From Amanita rubescens (taxonomy: Eukaryota; Basidiomycota; Agaricomycetes; Agaricales; Amanitaceae), in contig WION01000019.1 in NCBI GenBank assembly GCA_015039365.1, positions 124,001 to 188,000 of the forward strand: a DNA stretch of 64,000 nucleotides. The letters are read 5' to 3'. Shown piece after piece: positions 50,511 through 61,255 of the stretch; the stretch's first letter is position 1; each line of letters opens with the position of its first letter. The notes beneath the pieces were generated by a model that had not been told where the DNA came from, ran no database searches, and saw only the letters and a program-made list of their open reading frames with translations. The translations under genes and the position numbers were made by a program.

Positions 50511-51734
50511 ATGACCGTTTCGCCGTATGTCTCCTTCGAAACTGCTCGGGTCTTCTACATCAGTTGCTTTAGCCGTTCCGCCAACACCTTATAGGCCACT
50601 CTTGATGGTGCCTATAGTGCTGGGAGTTCTACATTATTTTCGGTCGGCTCTGCCAAACCCCTCCCCGTTCGACTATACCTATGCCAGCACTGTCATAAGC
50701 ACAACTCTTCCAGGCATCTGGTCACATTCTCATAATCGACGTCCAACGCGAGCTGTTCGTCAAAGGTCAAAAGTGGCCTGCATACCGCCTTTCACTTGTA
50801 GAGCGCCTCAAATGGGCCCTGAACCTGTGCTTCAGTCAGCGTTGTGTTGGATGGAACAACGAGCCGACACAAGCACTTCCGCCTCCACCTTCGCCTTCTA
50901 TAACACGCACGGCATATTTGAATCAAGAAATTCGGACGTTGGTGCGGGATCTCGTCATTTACGACGCGTACATCACGTATGCCAAACGCATTCCAAGTTC
51001 TGCCGCCGGTGGATACCCCTTAGTTGAACAAGAGATTTACTGGCGCGCCATAACCGTGTTAGTCATAGGATTAGGTGGATCTATAGCGATCGGCGTACCC
51101 CACCGCATATATTGCATCTTGTGCGTCTACTTTGGAATCTACAAGCCCCAAGAGTGCGTGCCTCTCTTCGGTGACTTTCGGGATGGATACACCTTGCAAC
51201 GGTTCTGGGGGTGAGTGAAATTTATTAATATACAGTTCCTTTGCTCATCATGAATTGTTCAGTCGTTCGTGGCATCAGACTTTACGCTGGGTGAGATGCA
51301 TCATTAAAACTCATCATACGCAGTGCACTAAATTAACTCCCTTTAGCCGGGTGTCTCTCATGGGCGGTTCCTAGCCTATAACATTCTCCATCTAAAACGG
51401 AAATCTAAAGCAGCATTTTTGGTGCAACTGTATACCACATTTATGATAACAGCCAGTGATCCATGTTGCTAGTGAATTTTCGCTCCTTGGATACTTGTCT
51501 TCTAGACACGCGTTCCGATTTTTTCTTTTGCAAGCGGTGGGCATCCATGTCGAAACCATGGTCATAGAATGGGGAAGCAGGCTTCCCGTACGTTGGCCGC
51601 CAACGCGTGCCATGGGATACCTATGGGTCCTTACGTGGTTCTTCTTTACTGCTCCTTACATGCTAGATCCGCCCCTTCTGTCAGGACTTGCTCAAGGATT
51701 CTCCATCTCTTGGTATATTTTCTACCTTGTTTAG
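50511..51734 (+). CDS. Wax-synthase-type acyltransferase W4, frameshifted
   Basis: Close relative of W5. The start is probably ATG 50511 (MTVSPYVSFETARVFYI), aligning with W5. Exon 1 continues ALAVPPTPYRPLLMVPIVLG, ILIIDVQRELFVKGQKW, VGWNNEPTQALPPPPSPS, AYLNQEIRTLVRDLVIYDA and HRIYCILCVYFGIYKPQEC, ending YTLQRFWG. The WHQTLRW exon and the C-terminal exon (NILHLKRKSKAAFLVQLYT, VIHVASEFSLLGYLS, GYLWVLTWFFFTAPYMLD) end at 51734. Extra single bases near 50568, 50706 and 51463 break the frame relative to W5. If these are sequence errors, the gene is intact. Confidence 0.78.
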
Positions 51735-52084
51735 GGCATCGAGTGCTTTGGGGTTAAGAGTCCTCAGTACTTGAGGCTTAGGTCGCTCCCGCTTCATTTT
51801 TTATTAGCATATTTAAAGAAGTAGAGCAGTTCTAGAAAGTGACTAATATCAGATTCCAGACGATGAAACGTCAGTTCTTGTTGCGATTCTAATAGACTTC
51901 CGGAGCCTTCCTTATGAGGCACACGATCGCATTCCGTTTTGTTTAGACGACTTTTTTTCTCTCACTTCATTTAGGTTCATACTCATCGCCTATTCTATTC
52001 AAATCTTGGGCGCTCAGTAACGTAATGCGGGAGGCCAAGCCTGGGCGACCCTAAAACTGATCCGTAGCAACCTCGACTCTAACC
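51735..52084. other. Intergenic spacer W4-W5
   Basis: 350 bp between tandem copies; no gene. It should carry the W5 promoter. Confidence 0.35.
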
Positions 52085-53314
52085 ATGCACATCTCCTTGC
52101 ACATCTCCTTTGCAATCGCTCGGATTTGCTACTTCGCCGCCTTGGTCGTCCCGCCATCGCCTTATAGACCACTCTTCATCGTGCCCATAGCGTTAACCGT
52201 TCTGTATTTCTATCAATCCACTTTTGGATATCACAACCCGTTCCAGTACTCGTATGCAAGTTTCGCGTTGTCGCATCTCTTCCTAGCTTCCAGTCACATC
52301 CTGATTACCGACGTCCAACGCGAACTATTCATCAAAGGTCAAAAACAACCCGCGTATCGTCTTCCACTTGCAGAGCGTATCAAATGGGCGATAAAGCTGT
52401 GCGTCAGTACGCGTGGCATTGGATGGACTCATGAACCAACAAGTGCACTTCCACCTCCACCCCCACCCTCCCTCACACGTACGGTATACCTGAATCAAGA
52501 AATTCGTGCATTGGTTTTGGATCTCATCTTTTTCGACGCTTGCGTCACATACGCAAAACACAATCCTAGCTTCGCCGTCGGTGGACCGTCGATAGCTGAC
52601 GATGGAATCTATTGGCGTACCCTCAACGTGTTACTCACGGGGTTCATTTCATTGGTGTCGATCCGTATACCACACCGCATATATTGCATCTTGTGCGTCT
52701 ACTTTGGAATTTCAAAGCCTCAAGATTGCGTACCTCTCTTTGGCGACTTTCGCGAAGCATATACACTGCGTAACTTTTGGGGGTGAGCATAGTAGCTCGT
52801 TAATGTATACATCATTTGCTTATCAAGGAGCCATTCAGTCGCGTGTGGCATCAAATGAACCGTTGGGTGAGAATATTGGTTGTATTCCATGATAATATAT
52901 ACTCAATTACATCTCTAGCTGGGTGTCTCTCATGGGCGTTTCCTAGCATATAACATTCTCCGTCTAAAACGACGATCACAAGCTGCATTTCTGGTGCAAC
53001 TATACACCACGTTTGCAGTATCAGCCGTGATCCACGTAGCTGGCGAATATTCGCTCATCGGATACTGGACTCATAGGCACTCGTTGCGGTTTTTCCTTTT
53101 GCAACCTGTTGCAATCACGCTTGAATCGATGGTTGTTGGGATGGCTCACAAGCCATCTGTCCCCTTGCCTTTGCGTCTCATAGGTTATCTATGGGTTGTC
53201 ATGTGGTTCATCTATGTTGCTCCTGGATTCATAGATCCACTTCTTCGGGGAGGCATGGCGCAGACGATCCCATCCTTGGGGATATTCAGTGCCATACTGA
53301 AAGCTTTGAGTTGA
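52085..53314 (+). CDS. Wax-synthase-type MBOAT acyltransferase W5 (intact)
   Basis: The clearest intact member of the cluster. Three exons: from ATG 52085 (MHISLHISFAIARICYFA) to a donor after NFWG (about 52783); a short exon RVWHQMNRW; and a last exon from about 52920 starting LGVSHGRFLAYNILRLK. Features: hydrophobic helices, the hallmark LITDVQRELFIKGQKQPAY, GIGWTHEPTSALPPPP, YCILCVYFGISKPQDCVPLFG, AVIHVAGEYSLIGYW with the presumed catalytic His, FFLLQPVAITLESMVV, and GYLWVVMWFIYVAPGFIDP. It should be an integral ER membrane enzyme esterifying an alcohol (long-chain alcohol, sterol or terpenoid; not decidable) with acyl-CoA. Stop after KALS at 53314. Confidence 0.9.
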
Positions 53315-53500
53315 AAGTTGAATAGCGCGGTAGTGTATTTATGTAGTTTTAACATATTATGTAGCATCGCTAGTTTTGTGTAATTCAGGGATGTGCCCTG
53401 GTGATAAAGTCAGCCGCAGTACGACGTGGAGTTGAGCAATGACTGAAACGTACAGCAGATCATCAAATGCAGATATGGCACTGTACGGCATGGACGTGTT

Positions 53501-54724
53501 CTAATGAATCCAGTCCAAAACACGGTTTAAAATGCCAAAGTTTGAAGTTTCCGATGCGATCCCCGCCCGATGCAATGGATCCATCCAGTCCGGAACTGTA
53601 TACGTAAACCACAAGATAACCCAAACATATCCAACAATGCGCCACTGATCCACGTATGTTGAGCCACTTGGCAGTGTCAATGACCATATTTTCGATGGTG
53701 ATACCCACGGCTTGCAACAGGAAGAAACGCAAGGCACCGCCTTGCGACCAGTTTCCGAGTAGGGAATAATCACCGGCGACGTGTATCATGGCCGATAATG
53801 CAAATGCAACGTATATTTGTACGTAAAAAGACGCCTTTGTGCCTTTCTTGAGACGGAGAACGTCGTAGGCGATAAAGTGACCATGCGAGGCGCCTTGCTG
53901 AAACGAGACGTTACTTTATACCGTCAGGTACAAGTTGATAAACCACGTACTCGTCGTAGAAGCTGATGCCATACGCGCCTATATATTACATTAACTCTCA
54001 GAGCCAACAAGAAACAAAAATCTGTTACTCACCCCCAGAATTTTTGCAAGGTATACGCGTCAAGACGAGAACCAAAGAAAGGTACCCAATCTTGAGGCTT
54101 CACGAAACCCAACAAGGACTCCCAAGATGCCCATTACACGATGGGGTATGCTCATAGACACCATGGCGCTAGTTCCAGTACACAAGCATGTTCACCATTT
54201 GCCAAAATAAACCATCCGCAGCCATCGAACGGCCATCAATCGAGAAGTAATCCGTTCTCATGCTGTATGTAGTAAAAACTTCAAACAGGACGATATCGCG
54301 CGCCAGTCGGCCAAGTTCTTGTAAGATAAACTTTTGACGCGTTACGGAAGGTAGCGGGGGTGGAGGTAAAGCATGGGTTGGCTCATGGGACCATGCAATG
54401 CAGCGGGGGTTGATAAACTAACGAAGCAGCCCGTTTGATGCGTTGGAATAGGGAGAGGCGGTATGTGGGCTCTTTTTGTCCTTTTGGTAACAAGTCTCGT
54501 TGAACGTCCGTTAGGAGGATATAATCTGAAGCTATCAAAAGGTGCAGAAGAAATAGGCACGCGCGGGAGTATTCCGGCGCGGAATGGTAGTTGAGTGGGG
54601 ACCGGAAAAAAGATGCGGTGCCCAGGATGATGGGTACGATGAAGAAGCGCTTGTATTGGGATGGTTTCACAACGAGGGCTGTGAAGTGGAAGAGTAGCGC
54701 AGACGCGGTGGCGATGTTCACCAT
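53501..54724 (-). CDS. Wax-synthase-type acyltransferase W6, frameshifted
   Basis: Start ATG 54724 (MVNIATASALLFHFTALVV). Family blocks: YILLTDVQRDLLPKGQKEP, WSHEPTHALPPPPLPSV, RSMAADGLFWQMVNMLVY, DAYTLQKFWG, FYVQIYVAFALSAMIHVAG-like text around MIHVAGDYSLLGNW, FFLLQAVGITIENMVIDTA and MDPLHRAGIASETSNFGIL, ending VLDWIH at 53501. Single extra bases near 54425, 54113 and 53650 break the frame, and a further disturbance near 54165 brings a stop after VYWN. It converges with W5. Confidence 0.75.
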
Positions 54725-55096
54725 GTTGGTGGATTGAATGAGCGAAGGAGTCGCATAATAGTTTTAAATGTACTGCTGCGGAAATGGGTGAATGAGCAGT
54801 GCTTGAGGGTCGGAAAGTGGAACCACTTTCACTGCAAAGGACGCGTCATTGATGCGATTGCCTGCATCATTGCCAAGGCTGAGCTGCACCTCATGCATGA
54901 AAATGAAGAATGGAGGTTAATCGGTAAATTCACCATATGCCGTCACAATCAGGGCAACCAGTCAACTTGGAAGGCTTCGCGTCGGTTCGCTCACGAAGCA
55001 AGTCACTAGTTATTCATGCTCGGAATATGATGCTCGTATATTACGTCTACGACTTGGAACTTGTCCCGAGATCGAAAATATACAATCAGCCCGAAC
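54725..55096. other. Intergenic spacer W6-W7
   Basis: 372 bp; a plus-strand open stretch here shows no family likeness. Probably W6 promoter and W7 3' flank. Confidence 0.35.
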
Positions 55097-56318
55097 TCAT
55101 CCCAAAATACGGTCTAATATGCCAAAATTCGAAAACGATGCAAATCCCGCCCGATGCAATGGATCCATCCAGTCCGGAATCGTATATGTAAACCACATAA
55201 TGACCCAAACGTATCCAACATAACGGTGCCATGACCCGCGAATGGAGAGCCATTTGGCAATGCCGATCACAGTAGTTTCGATGGTGATACCGACAGCTTG
55301 CAACAAGAAGAAACGCAAGGCTCCGCCTTCCGACCAATTTCCGAGTAGGGAATAATCGCCGGCGGCATGCATTACGCCAGATAGTGCAAACGCGATGTAT
55401 AGTTGTACAAAGGAAGACGCCTTTGTACTTTTCTTTAGACGAAGGACGTCGTAGGCCATAAAACGACCATGGGAGTAGCCCTAGCTGAAATGAGACGTTA
55501 CTTGTACAGTTACACCGGATTTGATGAGCAGCGTACCCTTCGTAGTATCTGATGCCACACGCGTCTGCGTCACATAAACTGTCAAACGTACAATTGTGAA
55601 CAATATAGTGGTACTCACCCCCAGAATCTTTGCAAAGAATACGCGTCACGGAGAGAGCCAAATAGCGGCACCCAGTCTTGGGACTCCATAAAGCCGAAGA
55701 GGACTCCCAGTATGCCCAATGCACGATGGGCCATATCCATAGACATCATTGTACAGTTCCCGTACACAAGCACGTTCACCATTCGCCAAAAGAAGCCATC
55801 CGCCTGCCATTGAACGGCCGTGAATCGAAAAGTAATCAGTTTTCATGATGTAGGTGGTAAGCACTTCAAACAGAACGACATCGCGCGCTAGCTTGCTAAG
55901 CCCTTGGAAGACAAACTTCCAACGCGTTACATGAAGGCGGAGGGCGTGGAGGCAAGGCATAGGTTGGTTCATGGGACCATCCGATACAGCGGGGGTTGAT
56001 AAGCAATGGAGCAGCCCATCTGATGCGTTTGAACAAGGAAAGGTGGAATGCTGGCTCTTTTTGTCCTTTGACGAACAATTCGCGTTGAACGTCTGTAAGG
56101 AGGATGTAGTCTGAAGCGGAAAAGAGCAGTCCGACGATATAGCAAGCGCAATTGTACTCCAGGAATGAACGATCCTGTAATGCGAACTGAAAAAAATACG
56201 CGACGACGAGGATGATGGGCACAATGAAGAGGCGCCTATACGGGGAAGGTTTTGCAATCAGAGCTGCGAGATAAAGGAGCTGCGTAGATGCAATTGAGAA
56301 TTGGAGGGTGGTCGCCAT
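55097..56318 (-). CDS. Wax-synthase-type acyltransferase W7, frameshifted
   Basis: Very similar to W9. Start ATG 56318 (MATTLQFSIASTQLLYLAA). Exon 1 carries KPSPYRRLFIVPIILVVAYF, YILLTDVQRELFVKGQKEP, CIGWSHEPTYALPPRPPPS and VTRWKFVFQGLSKLARDV. The last exon is open: VLRLKKSTKASSFVQLYIAF, VMHAAGDYSLLGNW, FFLLQAVGITIETTVIGIA and MDPLHRAGFASFSNFGIL, to the stop at 55097. One extra base near 55937 and one near 55798 (ATGGCAGGCGG against ATGGCGGCGG in W9) interrupt exon 1. Both are simple insertions relative to its sister copy. Confidence 0.78.
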
Positions 56319-56443
56319 GCGGTGCCAGTCGTCGTGACGCGGCTAGGGAAGACGGAGCGGAAAAATTGAAAGCGGTCGCTGAGCGCTGAGCGCCCTCCAG
56401 CGCCAGGAACACGCTCAGATGGAGTTAAACATCAGCGGGGCAC

Positions 56444-56833
56444 TCAGAATTCGAGTGTCCCTGGAGCCTTAACCCTGCGGTAGCTATGAGGTGAACATAA
56501 TAGCAGCGCTATAAATTCCTTGCAAAATTCGGATGTTGGCTGTAGGGTTCGGGCCGGGTATCGAGTCAGCATGCTTACGAGGGAAGGGCTGCAGGCACGA
56601 ATATCTAGCGGGACCCTCCGTTGGAATGGCGATACAGGCTGTATCGTGTTCAATTGGGCACGAATCGGAATGGTGATACCAACGGCTTGCAACAAATTAC
56701 AAAAAGAAACGTAGCTACGTGAATAATCACCTGCAAACGCGAAATAGACTTGCACAAGGAAAGACGCCTTTGTGCCCCTTGTTAGAGGAAGCACATTGTT
56801 GGCTAGAAAATGTGCACTTGGCTGGAATGACAT
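56444..56833 (-). pseudogene. Fragment of a wax-synthase C-terminal exon (W8)
   Basis: Only the beginning of the last exon is recognisable (MSFQPSAHFLANNVLPL, RGTKASFLVQVYFAF, GDYS, LLQAVGITIPI). The stretch between the Phe-rich helix and the catalytic His is deleted and everything after is unrelated. No first exon lies between it and W9, so it is a relic. Confidence 0.8.
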
Positions 56834-56920
56834 GCTATAGAACTTAACCTTGTATTATTTGTCCCGAGTTCGAAATATAACCAATTAGTGCACGCTATAA
56901 GAGTATCACGAACGATGAAC

Positions 56921-58141
56921 CTATCCCAAAATACGGTTTAATATGCCAAAATTCGGAATTGATGCAAATCCTGCCCGATACAATGGATCCATCCAGCCTG
57001 GAACAGTATATGTAAACCACATAATAACCCAAAGGTATCCAACATAGTGCCATGACCCGCGAACGGAAAGCAATTTGGCAATGTCGATCACAGTAGTTTC
57101 AATGGTGATACCGACAGCTTGCAACAAGAAGAAACGCAAAGCACCGCCTTCCGACCAGTTCCCGAGTAGAGAATAATCACCGGCGGCATGCACTATACCA
57201 GATATCGCAAACGCGATGTATATTTGTACATAGAAAGGCGCCTTTGTACCTTTCTTCAAATGAAGAACGTCAGTAGGCCATAAAGCGACCATGGGAGGAG
57301 CCTAGCTGAAATGAGACGTTACTTATAAACTTACACCGAATTTGATGAGCCGCTTACCCTTCGTAATAGCTGATGCCAGGTGCGCCTGCGTTATATCAAC
57401 TGTCAGAGGTACATACAATTGTGAACAATATGGTGGTACTCACCCCCAGAATCTTTGCAAAGTATACGCATCACGGCGGGAGCCAACTAGAGGCACCCAG
57501 TCTTGGGGCTGCACAAAGCCTAGGAGAACTCCCAATATGCCTAATGCACGATGGGACATACCTATAGACATCATGCCACTGTTCCCGTACACAAGCACGT
57601 TCACCGTTCGCCAAAAGAGACCATCCGCCGCCATTGAACGGCCGTTAATCGAGAAGTAATCAGTTCTCATGCTGTATGTACCAAGTACTTCAAGCAGAAC
57701 GGCATCGCGCGCTAGCTTGCCAAGCTCTTGGACGACAAACTTCCAACGCGTTACTGGGGGCGGCGGGCGTGGGGGCAAAGCATAGGTTGGTTCATGGGAC
57801 CATCCGACGCAGCGGCAGTTGATAAACAATGAAGTAGCCCATTTGACGCGTTCGAACAGGGAAAGGTGGAATATTGGTTCTTTCTGGCCCTTGACAAACA
57901 ATTCGCGTTGAACATCTGTAAGGAGGATATAGTCGGAAGCGGCAAAGAGTAGTCCGACGACAAAGCAGGAGCAATTGTACTCCAGGAACGAACGATCCTG
58001 TAATACGGACTGAAAAAAGTATGCGACGACCAGGATGATGGGGACAATGAAGAGGCGCCTATACGAGGAAGGTTTTGCAATCAGAGCTGCGAGATAAAAG
58101 AGCTCTGCAGATGCAATTGAGAGTTTGAGATTGGTCGCCAT
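56921..58141 (-). CDS. Wax-synthase-type acyltransferase W9, one frameshift
   Basis: Start ATG 58141 (MATNLKLSIASAELFYLAA); exon 1 is open for 234 codons with KPSSYRRLFIVPIILVVAYF, YILLTDVQRELFVKGQKEP, CVGWSHEPTYALPPRPPPP, FSINGRSMAADGLFWRTV and GFVQPQDWVPLVGSRRDAY, ending LQRFWG. The last exon gives FMAY, then one extra T near 57273 (TACTGACG against TACGACG in W7), then DVLHLKKGTKAPFYVQIYIA, IVHAAGDYSLLGNW, and MDPLYRAGFASIPNFGIL to the stop at 56921. This is the only defect, so W9 is probably functional or nearly so. Confidence 0.82.
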
Positions 58142-58794
58142 GCGAATTGCGGTGACGAATGTAGGAGCTGCAGGAGAAGGACGAAGGAGAAGGATGTGGG
58201 GACGCGTCCAAAGCGCGCTGTGATGAGGGATGGCGTGGCGCGGCAATAGTCCAACGTTGGCGGAAAATCATTCTATCACATCAAGCAACCCTCTCACGAT
58301 GCGCTCGCCGCATCTAGTTGCAATGATCGCTCTACAGTGGCTTCCCTGAAGACTCTCATGTCATCTGAAGACTAGCCGTTGCGTCCTCTTGACAGATTCG
58401 AAATCAATTAGAGCGCTCTAACCACCAGCTGCTTCTCAGCGCCAAAGATCTGAAAAACATCGTGTAAACGCCCCGTCCTCGATACAGCCATGACTGGCAT
58501 GTCCACGTCCAGACTCCAGTCGGATGCGAATCCAATGCTAGTGTTCAAGGCGTAGGCGTACCTTCACCAAACGGTGGGTGCAGTATGCGCCTATCTATAT
58601 GGATCATTCCATCGGTATTCTTTACGTGTAGGCGCGCAGAAGGCCGGCCAGGCGAGGCAGGAAAACAGGATACAGCCGGGTGATGGACTTTGATTTGGAG
58701 ATTGATGGGACGATCTAGATTAGCAAAGTGACTCTCTTTTCACATTCCCACAGTGTACGATCCATCACATCTGTTTTACAACTGAAGTCTGACG
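58142..58794. promoter_or_regulatory. Divergent intergenic region W9-BTB gene
   Basis: About 650 bp between divergent genes; no gene seen. Unlike the adjacent arm, this region has no copy on the left side. Confidence 0.4.
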
Positions 58795-59916
58795 ATGCCC
58801 AATCAACTTTTTCTACGCAGCCCTAGCCTTGACCGTGCTACTACGACGCCTATGGACGCTATTCCAGATTCTGAATGCTTCTTGGAGAGTTCTATGATAT
58901 CGGTTATTGTACGTTTACACCTGCAAAACATATTTCAAGGACGCACACCTTTTCGTCTGGCAGGTCGAGGACACAAAGTTCCGCCTGGACTCCCACTTCC
59001 TTCAAAGAGAGTCGGAAACATTGAAAGCCATTATCGCTGCTTCCAAGGCTGACTCGATCCGCCTCGAGGGTACCACTGTCGCCGAGTTCAAGGCTCTATG
59101 GAGATACTTTTACGAAGGGTGAGCCTTTTAGCATCACTTACTCGCGCTCAAACCTCAGACTCCAGGATGTACGATGACTACAAGCCCTCCACCACCGAAT
59201 GGATGGACCTCCTCGCCATCGCCAACACCTATGGCTTCACCAAAGTCTACCGCCGCGCTGTCTATGAGATCGACGACCTTGACGGCTCCATCGACCCCAT
59301 CGAGCGAGTCCTCCTCGCCAAGCGCCTCAAGGTCAACCGATGGCTCGCCCCCGCCTATGCCGCCCTCTGCTCACGCACGGACCCCATCACTGCTTCTGAA
59401 GCCGAGAAGCTTGGCATGTACACCTTCGTCGCGCTCGTCGCCGCCCGCGAGAGCTTCTACCGAGATAATTCTCCTCTCAACACCTCCGCAAAGAATCCAG
59501 TGTCCTTAGTGACGCCCAACCTCCGCTGCTGTGGCTACAGCCCAGCCCAGCTCACTGTGGGTTTCACTGGAGGTTGGAACTGCCCCGACTGCGGCCAAGA
59601 GGTCATCCGCGCACCCACCTCCAAAGTAGTGACGAACAACGCCAACAGGCAGTGCTGCAATTACCGGCCACACCAGTGGCAGAACAACCCGGACGGCAGT
59701 CGGCGCTGCCCAAACTGTAAAGGCATCGTCGTGCCTGCGCCGATCACAATCGAGTCTCCTCAAGAAAGAGCTCTTGCCACCGTGAATCGGGTCTTCGGTC
59801 TGGAGGACAACGTGGGCGAGGCGGTAGAGACTTTCCTTGACGATAAGGATGAACCCCCGAAAGAGGACGCTAAGGCAGGTGGTGCTAAGAAGAAGAAAGG
59901 CAAGAACTTGAAGTAG
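58795..59916 (+). CDS. BTB-like protein with cysteine-rich (zinc-ribbon-like) tail, complete copy
   Basis: Start ATG 58795 (MPNQLFLRSPSLDRATT). After a short intron the BTB-type core reads DAHLFVWQVEDTKFRLDSHF, with KADSIRLEGTTVAEFKALWR and YFYEG. A second intron leads to MYDDYKPSTTEWMDLLAIAN, YGFTKVYRRAVYEIDDL, DPIERVLLAKRLKV and ITASEAEKLGMYTFVALVAA, the helical pattern of the expanded Agaricomycete BTB proteins. The tail holds paired Cys motifs (CCGYS, WNCPDCGQEV, RQCCNY, RRCPNCKGIV), suggesting two zinc ribbons, then an acidic and a Lys-rich end (KKKKGKNLK). BTB proteins often dimerise or recruit Cul3; the role here is unknown. It is complete, in contrast with the left-arm copy. Confidence 0.8.
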
Positions 59917-60554
59917 TAGTATGCATGGTTCTCGCATGATGCTAGTATATCCAGTGTATTGTATCTGAAATTCATGTTGCATGTAGGGTCCCATTCTTGT
60001 AATATAAGGAAGGAAAGCAGCAACGCGTGAAAACATCGCGACGGGAATCATTCGCCAACGGTCGCTGTACCAAACGCACTGAAGTAGCGTGTTTCTTCTT
60101 TGCTTCACCATCGCCTTATGCAGACGGCGAGCGAGGGCGTTTCCGGCAAGCTACGGTGGAAAACGAGGGGTATATACTATATATGTAGAGGGCGGGTGGA
60201 TAAATCAATGCGAGTGCGAGTGACGAAACACATTATAGAATGTGCGACAAACGCCGATGATCAGAAATGCGATTCAGTTGATGGGCGAACAAAAGAGAAA
60301 ACGTCGAAAGGACGAGGGAAGAGTGATGGTGAGACGAGCAAAATGATAAAAGGAATGATAGCGTGGTGAGACGGACAGGATCAGATTCATAGGTTCTCTC
60401 AATGCGTTCAAAGCATTGATCAAGACGTTGGAGAGGGTGTACGATAAGAAAATGAGGGAGAAGGAGAATTATTTTGCTACTAAATGACAGAATATATGAA
60501 ATGACCTCTGCAATGTGCACTGAATACATTGTGTAATAAACGACATCAAGCCCC
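59917..60554. other. Intergenic spacer within right arm
   Basis: About 640 bp between convergent genes, the inverted partner of 26560-27139; no gene seen. Confidence 0.35.
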
Positions 60555-61255
60555 CTACAAAACACTAAAGCTCATTGATAAGAAGTAAGTCAACCAAAAA
60601 TGCAAGATGAAACTCACGCAATTTGAACATGATGTTGATAAGAAGTCACCGCCTCCTGAGCCAATTTATGTGCTCTGGTGATGCCGACTGGGATGAAACC
60701 CAGGAAGTACAATTGTCTTGTGAAGAAGCCCTCTTGCTGATGACCTTGATGCCCATTGAAGGCGCTATTTATGGCCTCTAGAACAGCCCTAGCAAATGTG
60801 TAGCATGACGTCTTCAGCAAGCAGTACCTAGGCATTCTGTCGTGGATGGACATGATGAGGAGAAAGATGTTCCTCAGGCGTGGAGCATCGTTGGGCTGCC
60901 ATTCAATAGTGTGAAGTTGGATCTCGTTCATGACTAGAGCGTTAGGGTCATGAATGGTGATCGTGTCGAGCGCGGGGCCAAACAAACCAAGTGTCGACTG
61001 GACGCTGCGAGATACTAGAAGGGTGACAGGGTCGAGGGGCGGTTCAGGCTGCGGCTGGCTCGGGTGTGTGGTGACTTCCAACATGATGTACTCGTGCTGG
61101 AAGTCTGGCAATACTGACCGCTGTTTGTTGAACGAAGCTCGGGTGACGATTAGATGACGGGTTATGAGATCTTGAGCTACGAGCAGACGAGACCAGTGCT
61201 GTAAGTCTTGGCCCTGAGCAAGTTGTTCATCCAAGCCGGTCAGTACCGTCGCCAT
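60555..61255 (-). CDS. Unknown Agaricomycete protein, open copy
   Basis: Function not recognised. The start chosen is ATG 61255 (MATVLTGLDEQLAQGQDL); upstream sequence is open in the same frame but looks like translated leader. Conserved-looking blocks: HLIVTRASFNKQRSVLPDF, EYIMLEVTTHP, RSVQSTLGLFGPALDTITI, LRNIFLLIMSIHDRMPRYCL, CYTFARAVLEAINSAF. This layout, with a Tyr/Cys-Trp/Phe-Ala segment late in the protein, resembles a lineage-expanded family of Agaricomycete hypothetical proteins. A GTGAGT donor after QIA suggests a last intron and a tiny final exon ending at TAG 60555. The left-arm counterpart lacks the start codon. Confidence 0.6.
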
